From JBDNDK01 sp046719185 (GTDB taxonomy: Bacteria > Armatimonadota > UBA5829), in the NCBI GenBank assembly GCA_046719185.1, contig JBDNDK010000009.1:1-28167 (forward strand): 28,167 bases of DNA, given 5' to 3'. Numbering within the stretch: the stretch's first letter is position 1; each line of letters starts with the position of its first letter. The position numbers were made by a program, and so were the translations under genes. The notes beneath the pieces are model-generated. The model ran no database searches. It saw only the letters and a program-made list of their open reading frames with translations, and was not told the origin of the DNA. Below are positions 1-8,441 of this stretch, in pieces.

Positions 1-2
1 TT

Positions 3-3000
3 TTAATAGGCAAATTTGCATTGGATAGTGAGGTTGTTACTCTTGCTGGTGGCAGAGGTATATCATTTGTTACTACTGATGATGGTAGACACTTGCTTGA
101 TACTCCACTAGATACTGTTGAAAAAATTAATTTTGATAATCTTCATAAGCAGATTGAAATGATTACTTGTATTGTAGATCATTGGTTCCGTGATAGCAGT
201 AGTCCGCTTGATGAAGAGATAATGACAGCAAAAGTTGTTGATTCTAAAACTGTAGAAGTTTCTGATCCTATTTTGCTTGGTTATGTTCAGGGGGTATTTA
301 CTAATCCTTCAGCAAGAGGGAAGAACTATGTAAAAGTTGGTAGAACAAGAACTATCCCAGTGCTTAAAAATAATCAACTGGAATTAACAAGTGAATTGCC
401 AAGTGGGACAAAAGAGGTATATATTTTACATCAGCCATATAGCAAATTAGGTATAACAGAACCCAATCAATTTTCCAGAATGGCACTTCAGGGTGGCTTT
501 GCAAAACTCACTGGCAGAGTTGTTATGTATGACCCTAGAAAGAGCTTTGTGCCTGATAGAGAAGTTGAGGATTGTTTGTTTGTTGTTAGAAGTGCTCATA
601 AGTCATTTATGGGTGTTAGAGCAAACTTTGTAGATAAAACTGCAAATGTAAATGGCAAAAAAGGTGTTTATATAGTTCCCGGTGTTGCACCTCTTACTGC
701 ATATGGTGGAAGCAGACCAACATCAATTGGTGCATATAAGATAGATCCAATTTCAGGTGATATTATTGCTTCTCCTGATATGGGTGATTATGGATCATTT
801 TATCCTACAAGTTTTGATATCACTTCTGGAATTAAAGAGATGCCAACTGTTGTGTTCCATTGCAGGTCAACATCACTTTATGAACTTATTGATGTGCAGT
901 CTTTGAGGGCATTACCATCTATTGAAGTTTATGAAGGTGATACAAATGCTGCACCAAGACAGTATGGTGCTGCTGTAGCTGTTCCTGAACCACAAAATCC
1001 GCATGTTGAAGATATGGCAGTTATTTTTACTGAGGATACTGAAAAGACTGGTTCGCTTGCGGTTGGTGTAACGGATACTTCTGGTAAAGGTGAGCTTAAG
1101 AGAATTAGAGTTAAACTTATTATGAGAGCAGGTCCTGCAGCAACAAGATTACTTTTGCTGAATGCTGACAAAGATAATCCAGAAGGCATAGGATATGATT
1201 TTACTGATGGTGGAAATCTGCTTGAGACTGGTTACAAAGTAGCTAATGATATGTGGACTCTTGATGAGTATAGACTTTCTTCACTTGAAGATAAGGGTAT
1301 TACAAATGACTCACTCAGGGCAATTCATGATACCTCAAAAAGATATTTAGATCTTGCAACACAAGCAAAAGATTCATTGAATTATAGTGTATTTGATTCA
1401 TATTCAAGAACTGCATGGGCTTATGCTTGTAGAGCTTATCCAGATATAGCTGCAACTGCACAGGATGTTGTAAATGGAGTTATATTCTATATGTTTTTGA
1501 TGCTACCATTTGCATATTTCTGTGAAAGATTATTCTTTGCATCACCTGAACTTAAATATCAGTTATTATGGTTTTTTGTAATATTTATTGCAACATTTGT
1601 GATATTTAAGACAGTACACCCTGCATTTCAGGTTGCAAGCCAAACAAGTATAGTTTTGATAGCATTTGTTATGCTTGCTTTAAGCTTCTTAACTATATTC
1701 ATTGTTTCAGGAAAATTTGAAGAGCAGTTGAAGCAGTTTAATAAGAGTGTCAGTGGTGTTCATAAAGCTGATATTGGAAGAATGAGCGTAGCTGCTGCTG
1801 CTTTCTCTCTTGGTATTTCTAATATGAGAAGAAGGAAGGCAAGAACTGTTCTTACTTGTGTTACATTGATTCTTCTCACATTTACTGTGTTATCATTTAC
1901 ATCAATAGTTTCTGAATTGAAATTCAACAAGAGACCTGCAAAGAAAGATGATGATACACATGTATATAATGGAATCCTGCTAAGAACTGCTATGTGGGAT
2001 CCAATGCAGGAAATTTCATATAGGCTTCTTAAAGATGAGTTTGGAAATGAAGGAAAACAAGGTGAGGTTTATCCTGTTGCACCAAGATCATGGTTTTATG
2101 GAACAGTTCCGGGCGAGCAGTCATTCCTCACATTGAGAAGAGGAAACAAATCCTATGATGCAAGAGCTGCATGTGGAATGATGCCTGAAGAAGCAGAGAT
2201 TATGGATTTCAATACAACAAATAAGAATATATTTGTTGCTGGAGACTGGTTTGGATATAAAGATGGAAAAAGAGTTGAAGGTGATCTTGATCCATATTCG
2301 ATAATCATAACTGATGAAATTGCAAGGCAGTTGGATATCACTCCTGAAATGGTTGGAAATGCACAGGTGCAATATGGTGGTGCAAAATATACTGTTGTTG
2401 CTATTTTAAGCAATGATAATTACAAGAGAATTAAAGATCTTGACAATGAACTTCTCACACCTGTTGATTTCATTTTGATGAGTAAGATGGGTGGTCAGCA
2501 ACAGCAGCAGGGTGCTGATGCAGGATTTAGAGAATATACTCACTTAGAGCCTAATAATATGTTTATAGTGCCATACAACACACTTATGAACATGGGTGGT
2601 GATGTGAGGTCTATAGCTGTTAAATTTGGAGATCCAAAAACAGTACAAGAACAATTAGATACATTGATGTATAGATTAAGTTTAAATCTTTATGCTGGTA
2701 TTGATGGATCTATATATAGATTCTCATCAATTTCTGGTGCTTCTACAAAAGGTTTCAGCAATGTATTTATTCCTATATTGATTGCTGCTTTAATTGTTTT
2801 GAACACAATGCTTGGTTCTGTATTTGAAAGAGTAAGAGAAATAGGAATATTTAGTTCTATTGGTTTGGCTCCAAATCATATAGCAGTATTGTTCATTGCT
2901 GAATCTATGGTTTATGCAAATCTTGGTGCGGTTGCAGGATATGTATTGGGTCAGGCTATGAGTAAGATAGTATCATCAACTGGCATATTGCCTGGCTTAT

Positions 3001-3602
3001 ATCTAAATTTCTCATCAAGTACAGCAGTAACATCATCATTAATTGTAGTGGCAACAGTTCTTCTTAGTACATTATATCCCGCAAGAAAAGCATCAGAGGT
3101 TGCAACTCCTTCTGTTGATAGAACTTGGAAAGTGCCGGAGCCTAATGGTGATGAATGGAGGATAGTGTTGCCGTTTGCTGTTACTGGTGAACAAGCAATA
3201 GGTGTAAATGGTTTCCTTAAGGAGTGGTTCTTAGCTTATGAAGAATATTCAATTGGAGACTTTGTAACACAGGATGTCAAAACAGGTAATTTTGAAAATG
3301 AGTATGGCAAAGGCTATACAATTTCTTGTAAGGCTTGGCTTGCACCGTTTGACCTTGGTGTTAGCCAAGAGGTTGAGCTTAGAACAGAAGCAACTTCAAT
3401 GGAAGATGTATATGAAGTTAGATTGATAATTATTAGATCTAGTGGTGATGTATCAAACTGGAAGCGTGTAAATAGAAGATTCTTGAATACGCTAAGAAAG
3501 CAATTCCTTATCTGGAGAACTCTTGGTGCTGAGGATAGAGATAAGTATTTGAAGCATGATGTAAAAAAAGATGCTGATAAAGGGTTTGCACCTGCAACAT
3601 AG
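3..3602 (+). CDS. Very large FtsX-like ABC permease, 5' end outside window
   Basis: The reading frame is open to the left edge, so the true start lies upstream. An internal TTG at 21 is only the first possible start inside the window. Residue numbers here count from that TTG. Residues 1-480 are a long soluble region without recognised motifs. Three membrane segments follow (about 486-565). Then comes a classical FtsX unit: a basic ISNMRRRKART stretch, a membrane segment near 608-630, a soluble domain (about 630-905), and three C-terminal membrane segments from about 911, carrying the FERVREIGIFSSIGL signature that contacts the ATPase. A further soluble domain of about 145 residues follows the last membrane segment. 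A short Gln run (826-830) lies in the periplasmic part. FtsX/MacB-type permeases couple a cytoplasmic ATPase to work on the envelope, and the ATPase at 8442 is the obvious partner. The fold call is sure; the substrate is unknown. Confidence 0.8.
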   Translation, partial: LIGKFALDSEVVTLAGGRGISFVTTDDGRHLLDTPLDTVEKINFDNLHKQIEMITCIVDHWFRDSSSPLDEEIMTAKVVDSKTVEVSDPILLGYVQGVFTNPSARGKNYVKVGRTRTIPVLKNNQLELTSELPSGTKEVYILHQPYSKLGITEPNQFSRMALQGGFAKLTGRVVMYDPRKSFVPDREVEDCLFVVRSAHKSFMGVRANFVDKTANVNGKKGVYIVPGVAPLTAYGGSRPTSIGAYKIDPISGDIIASPDMGDYGSFYPTSFDITSGIKEMPTVVFHCRSTSLYELIDVQSLRALPSIEVYEGDTNAAPRQYGAAVAVPEPQNPHVEDMAVIFTEDTEKTGSLAVGVTDTSGKGELKRIRVKLIMRAGPAATRLLLLNADKDNPEGIGYDFTDGGNLLETGYKVANDMWTLDEYRLSSLEDKGITNDSLRAIHDTSKRYLDLATQAKDSLNYSVFDSYSRTAWAYACRAYPDIAATAQDVVNGVIFYMFLMLPFAYFCERLFFASPELKYQLLWFFVIFIATFVIFKTVHPAFQVASQTSIVLIAFVMLALSFLTIFIVSGKFEEQLKQFNKSVSGVHKADIGRMSVAAAAFSLGISNMRRRKARTVLTCVTLILLTFTVLSFTSIVSELKFNKRPAKKDDDTHVYNGILLRTAMWDPMQEISYRLLKDEFGNEGKQGEVYPVAPRSWFYGTVPGEQSFLTLRRGNKSYDARAACGMMPEEAEIMDFNTTNKNIFVAGDWFGYKDGKRVEGDLDPYSIIITDEIARQLDITPEMVGNAQVQYGGAKYTVVAILSNDNYKRIKDLDNELLTPVDFILMSKMGGQQQQQGADAGFREYTHLEPNNMFIVPYNTLMNMGGDVRSIAVKFGDPKTVQEQLDTLMYRLSLNLYAGIDGSIYRFSSISGASTKGFSNVFIPILIAALIVLNTMLGSVFERVREIGIFSSIGLAPNHIAVLFIAESMVYANLGAVAGYVLGQAMSKIVSSTGILPGLYLNFSSSTAVTSSLIVVATVLLSTLYPARKASEVATPSVDRTWKVPEPNGDEWRIVLPFAVTGEQAIGVNGFLKEWFLAYEEYSIGDFVTQDVKTGNFENEYGKGYTISCKAWLAPFDLGVSQEVELRTEATSMEDVYEVRLIIIRSSGDVSNWKRVNRRFLNTLRKQFLIWRTLGAEDRDKYLKHDVKKDADKGFAPAT

Positions 3603-3652
3603 AATTGGCTATTATCATTGCATTATAAATAAATTAATTGCAATGTAGTATA

Positions 3653-3670
3653 TATAATGTCCATTATGGA
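3653..3670 (+). promoter_or_regulatory. Possible -10 element and short palindrome before the OPT-like gene
   Basis: The 99-nt gap between the first two genes has TATAAT at 3653-3658 and a perfect 11-nt palindrome TCCATTATGGA at 3660-3670, about where transcription would begin. No convincing -35 hexamer lies 16-18 nt upstream, so this may be chance in AT-rich DNA. If real, it would give the downstream cassette genes a second, repressible promoter. Confidence 0.2.
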
Positions 3671-3701
3671 TAAAACTAATTGATTATTAAGGAGTGCTCG
3701 G

Positions 3702-5702
3702 TTGGCTGATAGAAATGAAATAGAACTGATACGCGGTCAAGTTGAAGATAACTCTGGAGATGATGTTCGTGGTCAGCAGTTTGAAGATGGAATTACTGGC
3801 CGAACGCTTTTAGGTTCTCTTTTTGTAGGGTTTATAATGATGCCCGGATCTATGTATTTAGGTCTGGTTGCAGGACAAGCACTTGGTGGTGCTGCCGCTT
3901 GGGTTACAGTTGTTCTCTTTTCAGAGATAGCAAGAAGGTCATTCCAACCATTGAAAAGACAAGAGATCTATATGCTATTGTATTTGGTTGGTGGTCTTGC
4001 TGGTGCTAGTGTTGGTCATCAACTTTTTGGAGGTCCTTTTGCAACTCTTATTTGGGCACAGTATTTAGTTCAGGCACCGCAGCTTGGAGAGCTTGCAAAA
4101 GAGATTCCTCATTTTATCTCTCCGCCTGCTAATGATCCTGCTATTATAGCTAGAACATTCTTTAGCACTGCTTGGCTGGTACCTATATTCTTGATTGTAT
4201 CTGGTGAAATTCTTGGTAGAATGATATCCATTGGTGGTGGATATGCACTATTTAGAATGACATCTGATGTTGAGAGACTTCCATTCCCAATGGCACAAGT
4301 TGCGGCAGCTGGTGCTACTGCTCTTGCTGATGCAGGAACAAAAGAAGAATCTTGGAGATGGACAGTATTTAGCACTGGTGCTGTTATGGGTTTGATATGG
4401 GGTGTGGTTTATATTTTCATTCCTATCTTTACAGGTGCTTTATTCAGCAAACCGGTTATGCTTGTTCCCATTCCTTTTATTGATTTTACAGCAAACACCG
4501 AAAGAGTGCTTCCTGCTGCATGGTCTGCTATCACTGGTGATATTGGTGGTGTGCTTGCTGGATTTGTGTTACCATTTCCAATAGTTGTAGCAGGTTTTAC
4601 TGGTTCTATTATTTCAAAAATTGGTTTGAATCCAATTTTATATAATATGGGAATGTTTCCGCATTGGACACCAGGAACTCCATATTTGCAAACAAGATTA
4701 TCAACTACAATTGATTTTTGGCTCAGTGTTGGTATTGGAACAGGTATAGGAACTGGTGTTATTGGTCTTATAGCAGTTGCATGGGCTGTTTCCAAGCAAA
4801 GGCATGAACTAAAGGCTGGTCCTACCTTGAAAAGGACATTGCCTCCTGGTAGAGGTGATTGGAACATATATTTATCACTTGTAATATGGTTTACTGGAAC
4901 AATACTGCAGGTATTAATTATCAGATGGCTGGTGCCGGATTTCCCAATGTGGATTATGGTATTCTATGGTCTTATATACACTCCATTAATATCATATGTA
5001 TCAGCAAGACTTATTGGTATCACAGGTGTGTTTGGTGTTGATTTCCCATATTTAAGAGAAGCAACTATTATCAAGAGTGGATATAGAGAACCTGATATTT
5101 GGTTTGTGCCTATGCCTATGTATAACTTAGGTGGACAAGCCCAATGGTTTAGAGAAATTGAACTTACTGGTACTAAATTCACTAGTGTAATAAAGGCTGA
5201 ACTTATAAAATTGGCTATACTTCTTCCCGCTGGTTTCTTGTTCTGGAGTTTCTTCTGGAAGACAAGCCCAATACCTTCTGTTCAGTATCCATTTGTTCAG
5301 AAGATGTGGCCTATAGCTGCAGTTGAAGGTGCTATTTGGTGGACTGCAAACAGAGGTGAGGGACAGGCAAACTGGTTATTTGATGCTCTTAGATGGAATG
5401 TTATCATTGGCTCAGGTATTGGAACTGTGATTGCATACTTTATAGCTATTGCCATCAAGATACCAGTAACATGGTTTTATGGGTTTGTAGGTGGCATTAC
5501 TGGTGAGCCTATGGGTTCAATATGGCCATTTATTGGTGGAATGTTTGGTAGATTCTATTTCACAAAGAAATTTGGACAGGTGAAATGGAGACAGTATGCA
5601 CCTGTATTGGCAGCGGGATTTGGTTGTGGAATGGGTCTTACTGGAATGACAGGTATCGCACTTGCACTAATTCTTAAATCTGTAAACTTCCTGCCATTCT
5701 AG
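3702..5702 (+). CDS. OPT-like polytopic membrane transporter
   Basis: A 666-residue integral membrane protein. The TTG start at 3702 is chosen because AAGGAG at 3689-3694 sits 7 nt before it. A short charged N-terminus (about 30 residues) is followed by roughly a dozen hydrophobic segments. Glycine-rich membrane stretches such as GSMYLGLVAGQALGG (from residue 49) and the repeated GGxxGEPMGSIWPFIGGMFG style near the C-terminus resemble the oligopeptide-transporter (OPT) superfamily and related large uncharacterised membrane families seen in Armatimonadota and Planctomycetes. OPT proteins carry peptides or metal chelates across the inner membrane. No substrate can be read from this sequence. 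It lies between the giant FtsX permease and a duplicated unknown protein, with only 13 nt to the next start, so it is probably co-transcribed with the exporter genes. Membrane transporter: sure. OPT membership: moderate. Confidence 0.7.
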   Translation: MADRNEIELIRGQVEDNSGDDVRGQQFEDGITGRTLLGSLFVGFIMMPGSMYLGLVAGQALGGAAAWVTVVLFSEIARRSFQPLKRQEIYMLLYLVGGLAGASVGHQLFGGPFATLIWAQYLVQAPQLGELAKEIPHFISPPANDPAIIARTFFSTAWLVPIFLIVSGEILGRMISIGGGYALFRMTSDVERLPFPMAQVAAAGATALADAGTKEESWRWTVFSTGAVMGLIWGVVYIFIPIFTGALFSKPVMLVPIPFIDFTANTERVLPAAWSAITGDIGGVLAGFVLPFPIVVAGFTGSIISKIGLNPILYNMGMFPHWTPGTPYLQTRLSTTIDFWLSVGIGTGIGTGVIGLIAVAWAVSKQRHELKAGPTLKRTLPPGRGDWNIYLSLVIWFTGTILQVLIIRWLVPDFPMWIMVFYGLIYTPLISYVSARLIGITGVFGVDFPYLREATIIKSGYREPDIWFVPMPMYNLGGQAQWFREIELTGTKFTSVIKAELIKLAILLPAGFLFWSFFWKTSPIPSVQYPFVQKMWPIAAVEGAIWWTANRGEGQANWLFDALRWNVIIGSGIGTVIAYFIAIAIKIPVTWFYGFVGGITGEPMGSIWPFIGGMFGRFYFTKKFGQVKWRQYAPVLAAGFGCGMGLTGMTGIALALILKSVNFLPF

Positions 5703-5715
5703 CAGAAATACAATA

Positions 5716-6654
5716 GTGAAAGAAAACAAAAAAGAAAATAAAATAAAATTGCCAAAAGATACCACTAAGGTAGCATGGCATGGCATTCAGGTGACTGTCC
5801 CTGAAGATTGGTCTTTAATAGGGATGCAGGGCACCTTGGAAAAAGGTTACTACAGAGTTGATGGTCCTGTTGCCTCAGCACTTGAAATAAGATGGTCAGA
5901 TTCTATGGGGAAAAGACCAGATGCAGCTGTTAAAGTAAGACAGCTCTTAGATAGAACAGAAAAAGAAAACAAAAAATTAAACAAAAAGTTTTCTAGTGAA
6001 ACTAATGAGATTAGCTCTGATGATGTTAGATACTCTTGGGTATGTGAGGATAGAGTTGGAAATGGAAGAGCTTTATATTGTGAAAAATGTGACCGTATGA
6101 TTATGGCACAGATTATCTCATCTAGAAATGATTGGCATAAAGAATATGCTTATGAAATATTAGAGTCAATCAATGACCATAGAGAAGATAATTTAATTAA
6201 TTGGGGCCTTTTGGGTTTTGAGTTTGCGGTGCCTGAAGGATTTCAATTATTTAAGCAGGTAACACTTAGTGGTTATTTATCTTTATGGTTCAAAAAACAG
6301 TCTAAGATATTAGTTGTTGAAAGATGGGGGCTTGCTTCTAGCTTAAAAGGAAATACAAGTTTGGAAGATTGGTATAGGGCAGATGTTCTTAATGATATTA
6401 AGGGATATAGAGTTAATATAGAATCTAATAGATTTAGAGAACATGAAGCTCTTAAAATAACAGGAAGAGCTTATGGTGTGATGCAGACATTAAAAGCAAT
6501 TGGAAAATCATTCACACTATATCCTCATCCAGTATTGTTGACAGGTTATGCTTGGTATTGTGAGGAATCTAATAGATTATATGCTGTTAGAGGGCTGCAT
6601 GTTGAAGAAGATGACTTTGTGGAATTAGTAAGAGACTCTATTCCTTGTGGTTAA
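5716..6654 (+). CDS. Unknown protein with two tandem copies of one domain
   Basis: I do not recognise this 312-residue protein. There is no signal peptide or membrane segment. Two halves look homologous. Residues 19-155 start with VAWHGIQVTVPEDW and residues 162-305 with INWGLLGFEFAVPEGF. Each continues with a beta-rich stretch ending in ..EIRW or ..VERW, then a mixed region, then a YCE motif (ALYCEKCDRM in copy 1, AWYCEESNRL in copy 2). Copy 1 has a CxxC pair (CEKC) plus a nearby Cys; copy 2 keeps only the first Cys. A metal or disulfide role for copy 1 is possible but untested. The GTG start at 5716 has only a weak ribosome site. Its place between the OPT-like and PqqD-like genes, in the same direction with short gaps, suggests a cytoplasmic accessory factor of the same system. 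Confidence 0.7.
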   Translation: MKENKKENKIKLPKDTTKVAWHGIQVTVPEDWSLIGMQGTLEKGYYRVDGPVASALEIRWSDSMGKRPDAAVKVRQLLDRTEKENKKLNKKFSSETNEISSDDVRYSWVCEDRVGNGRALYCEKCDRMIMAQIISSRNDWHKEYAYEILESINDHREDNLINWGLLGFEFAVPEGFQLFKQVTLSGYLSLWFKKQSKILVVERWGLASSLKGNTSLEDWYRADVLNDIKGYRVNIESNRFREHEALKITGRAYGVMQTLKAIGKSFTLYPHPVLLTGYAWYCEESNRLYAVRGLHVEEDDFVELVRDSIPCG

Positions 6655-6692
6655 TCAAGATATCAAGATAGTTAACAAGGGCAAAAATAATA

Positions 6693-7139
6693 ATGCAAAA
6701 TTTAAGAAATTCATTGGGTAGGATTCTTCCTTTTTTGAAGGCTACTCCAAAAATAGAAAGAAGTGAAGCTCTAGCAATAATGCCTATGAGACATCCTTAT
6801 GTTGAATGGGAGTATGAAGGAAAAGAAATTATTTTGAAGATTCCTTTGAGAGATGACAAATGGGCAAGATTGATAAAAAAAATGAGCGAAAAAATGCCTG
6901 GAGGAAAGGATTTACCAAATTATAGGCAGCTAGCACTAGATGAGGTAGGTTCTTTTGTATGGGAGCTATGTGATGGTGAGAGCACAGTAAATGATATAAT
7001 TTTGGATGTAATGGATTATCAGAAGCTGAGCAGAAGAGAAGCAGAGGCATCTGTAACCTTATTTTTACAAACATTGGTGAAAAGAAATCTTGTGGGCTTA
7101 TTGTCCGCTGGAGGGAAAAGTAGTGGCAAGCGAAAATAA
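6693..7139 (+). CDS. PqqD-like (RRE-fold) protein
   Basis: A 148-residue soluble protein. From about residue 85 it shows the PqqD pattern: a small/aliphatic stretch LDEVGSFVWELCDGESTVNDI, then a helix LSRREAEASVTLFLQTL and a final strand VKRNLVGLL. In PqqD and RiPP recognition elements this winged-helix fold binds leader peptides for a radical SAM or other modifying enzyme. A basic N-terminal segment (about 25 residues) and an extra beta-rich region (34-75) precede it, so it is longer than a plain PqqD of about 90 residues. No maturase or precursor gene is visible beside it. Its 3' end overlaps the next gene (FtsX-like permease) by 17 nt, which implies translational coupling with the ABC system. 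The fold call is good; the ligand is unknown. Confidence 0.8.
   Translation: MQNLRNSLGRILPFLKATPKIERSEALAIMPMRHPYVEWEYEGKEIILKIPLRDDKWARLIKKMSEKMPGGKDLPNYRQLALDEVGSFVWELCDGESTVNDIILDVMDYQKLSRREAEASVTLFLQTLVKRNLVGLLSAGGKSSGKRK
7110..7116 (+). promoter_or_regulatory. Ribosome binding site fixing the start of the second FtsX-like gene
   Basis: GGAGGGA sits 6 nt before GTG at 7123, inside the 3' end of the PqqD-like gene. It decides for this GTG over the upstream in-frame TTG at 7090, which has no such site. Confidence 0.7.
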
Positions 7140-8400
7140 AAAGCCTTTTGTGGGCAGACAAAACAAAATGCCTTTAAGTAGGGCATTTAAGATTAGTTTA
7201 AACAGTCTCAAAATCAGATTTAGCAGATCTATTATTACATCTGCTGGTATTTTTCTTGGAATTGCATTTCTTACTACTGTCTTGACTCAATCTTTAATGC
7301 AATGGCCTCAGCTTGAGAAAGTTGATGTTGGTCATGTGAAGGTTGATGGAGAAGTTAATGGACCAGGTGAGTTCAGTGCTTGGAGTCCTGTTTCTGTTGA
7401 AGATGCAATTGCTATAGGTATACCCAGTGAAGCTATAGAAATGTTGAATGTTGATCAAGGCAAAATAGATATATCAGAGATTGTTAAATTAAGAAAAGAG
7501 TATGATGATGCAGTTAAAACAATTGAGAGGTTGAAATCAGAACAATCACAATTAGCGAAGCTGGATAAGTCATTATTTAAGAACCCTGATGATGATATTA
7601 CAGTTAATAATGCAGTAAAGGCTGGTGTTCCTCAACCAATAGCTAAAAAGCTTGCAGGTGATGCACAGGTGTTTAAAATTAGTGTATTAAAAGATGAAAT
7701 TAGTGCATATCTTCTTAGAATTAAGAGAGCTCAAAAAAAGAAAGATGAGCTTTCAGTATTTAATAATATAGATGCAAATGTTATAAATAATTTAAAGAGC
7801 AAATATATTAGAACAGTGGCTGATGTTTTGGCACTGGCAAAGGATCCTACAGAAAAGAGTGCAGACTTAAATCAGCTTATGATTGTTAATGCAAATGGCA
7901 GGCAGATAAAGCTTGATTTAGTGAAAAATAGTGAACTAGCTCAAAAGACTTCAATAGAACCTGGAGATTATGTGTTCATACCAGATAAAAACAGCAGATA
8001 TAGATTATACTGGCTTGCTATAATGGCATTGCTTGTATGTACTGTTGGTATCACAAATGCTATGCTTATGTCTGTCACAGAAAGATTCAAAGAAATTGGA
8101 ACAATGAAATGCCTTGGTGCATTAGATAGATTTGTTGTTATTCTTTTCCTATTAGAGTCTGGAATGATGGGAATTGTAGCTTCAATTTTGGGATGGTTTG
8201 TAGGTTTTACTCTTATAATCATTTCAGCTTGGAGAACAAGAGGCTGGGAAGTAGTGGCTAGCATTAGTCCTATACAAGTGTTATATTTATTCCTAGTTTC
8301 TGTTGGAATTGGTATGTTAATAACTCTTATAGCAACTATTGCTCCTGCAAAGAGAGCTGCTGAGATGCCGCCTGCTATGGCTCTTAGAACTGAAATATAA
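7123..8400 (+). CDS. FtsX-like ABC permease with SLBB-like periplasmic domain and coiled-coil insert
   Basis: 425 residues, start GTG 7123 by its strong ribosome site. It has the four-helix FtsX/MacB layout. One membrane segment lies near 34-56 after a basic cytoplasmic start (SLKIRFSRS). A large external domain follows, then three membrane segments from about 295, the first followed by SVTERFKEIGTMKCLGA, the ATPase-coupling loop of this family. The external domain is unusual. Residues 67-95 read VKVDGEVNGPGEF...PVSVEDAIAIG and residues 258-285 read NGRQIKLDLV...IEPGDYVFIPD. These are the first and last parts of an SLBB (soluble-ligand-binding beta-grasp) domain as found in polysaccharide export proteins, split by about 160 helical residues rich in Lys, Glu and Leu. 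The ATPase gene follows after 41 nt. The product is probably an inner-membrane component of an envelope-spanning machine. FtsX family: sure. SLBB: likely. Confidence 0.85.
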   Translation: MASENKKPFVGRQNKMPLSRAFKISLNSLKIRFSRSIITSAGIFLGIAFLTTVLTQSLMQWPQLEKVDVGHVKVDGEVNGPGEFSAWSPVSVEDAIAIGIPSEAIEMLNVDQGKIDISEIVKLRKEYDDAVKTIERLKSEQSQLAKLDKSLFKNPDDDITVNNAVKAGVPQPIAKKLAGDAQVFKISVLKDEISAYLLRIKRAQKKKDELSVFNNIDANVINNLKSKYIRTVADVLALAKDPTEKSADLNQLMIVNANGRQIKLDLVKNSELAQKTSIEPGDYVFIPDKNSRYRLYWLAIMALLVCTVGITNAMLMSVTERFKEIGTMKCLGALDRFVVILFLLESGMMGIVASILGWFVGFTLIIISAWRTRGWEVVASISPIQVLYLFLVSVGIGMLITLIATIAPAKRAAEMPPAMALRTEI

Positions 8401-8426
8401 TAATATATACGGCCTTTAAAACATTT

Positions 8427-8433
8427 GAGGTGA
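8427..8433 (+). promoter_or_regulatory. Ribosome binding site fixing the start of the ABC ATPase
   Basis: GAGGTGA lies 8 nt before ATG 8442. A GTG at 8430 in the same frame is part of this site and so is unlikely to be the start. Confidence 0.65.
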
Positions 8434-8441
8434 AGAATATA

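Noticed and set aside
3616..3645. CATTGCA/TGCAATG inverted repeat after the giant permease gene, possible terminator
   Set aside because: Only 7 bp, a 16-nt loop and no T-tract; too weak to be called a terminator.
4409..4867. Long open frame on the minus strand inside the OPT-like gene
   Set aside because: It lies wholly within a gene with strong membrane-protein coding signal, has no ribosome site and no recognisable domain; long antisense frames are expected with this codon use.
7090..7122. Upstream TTG start for the second FtsX-like gene
   Set aside because: No ribosome site before it; GGAGGGA is perfectly placed for GTG 7123.
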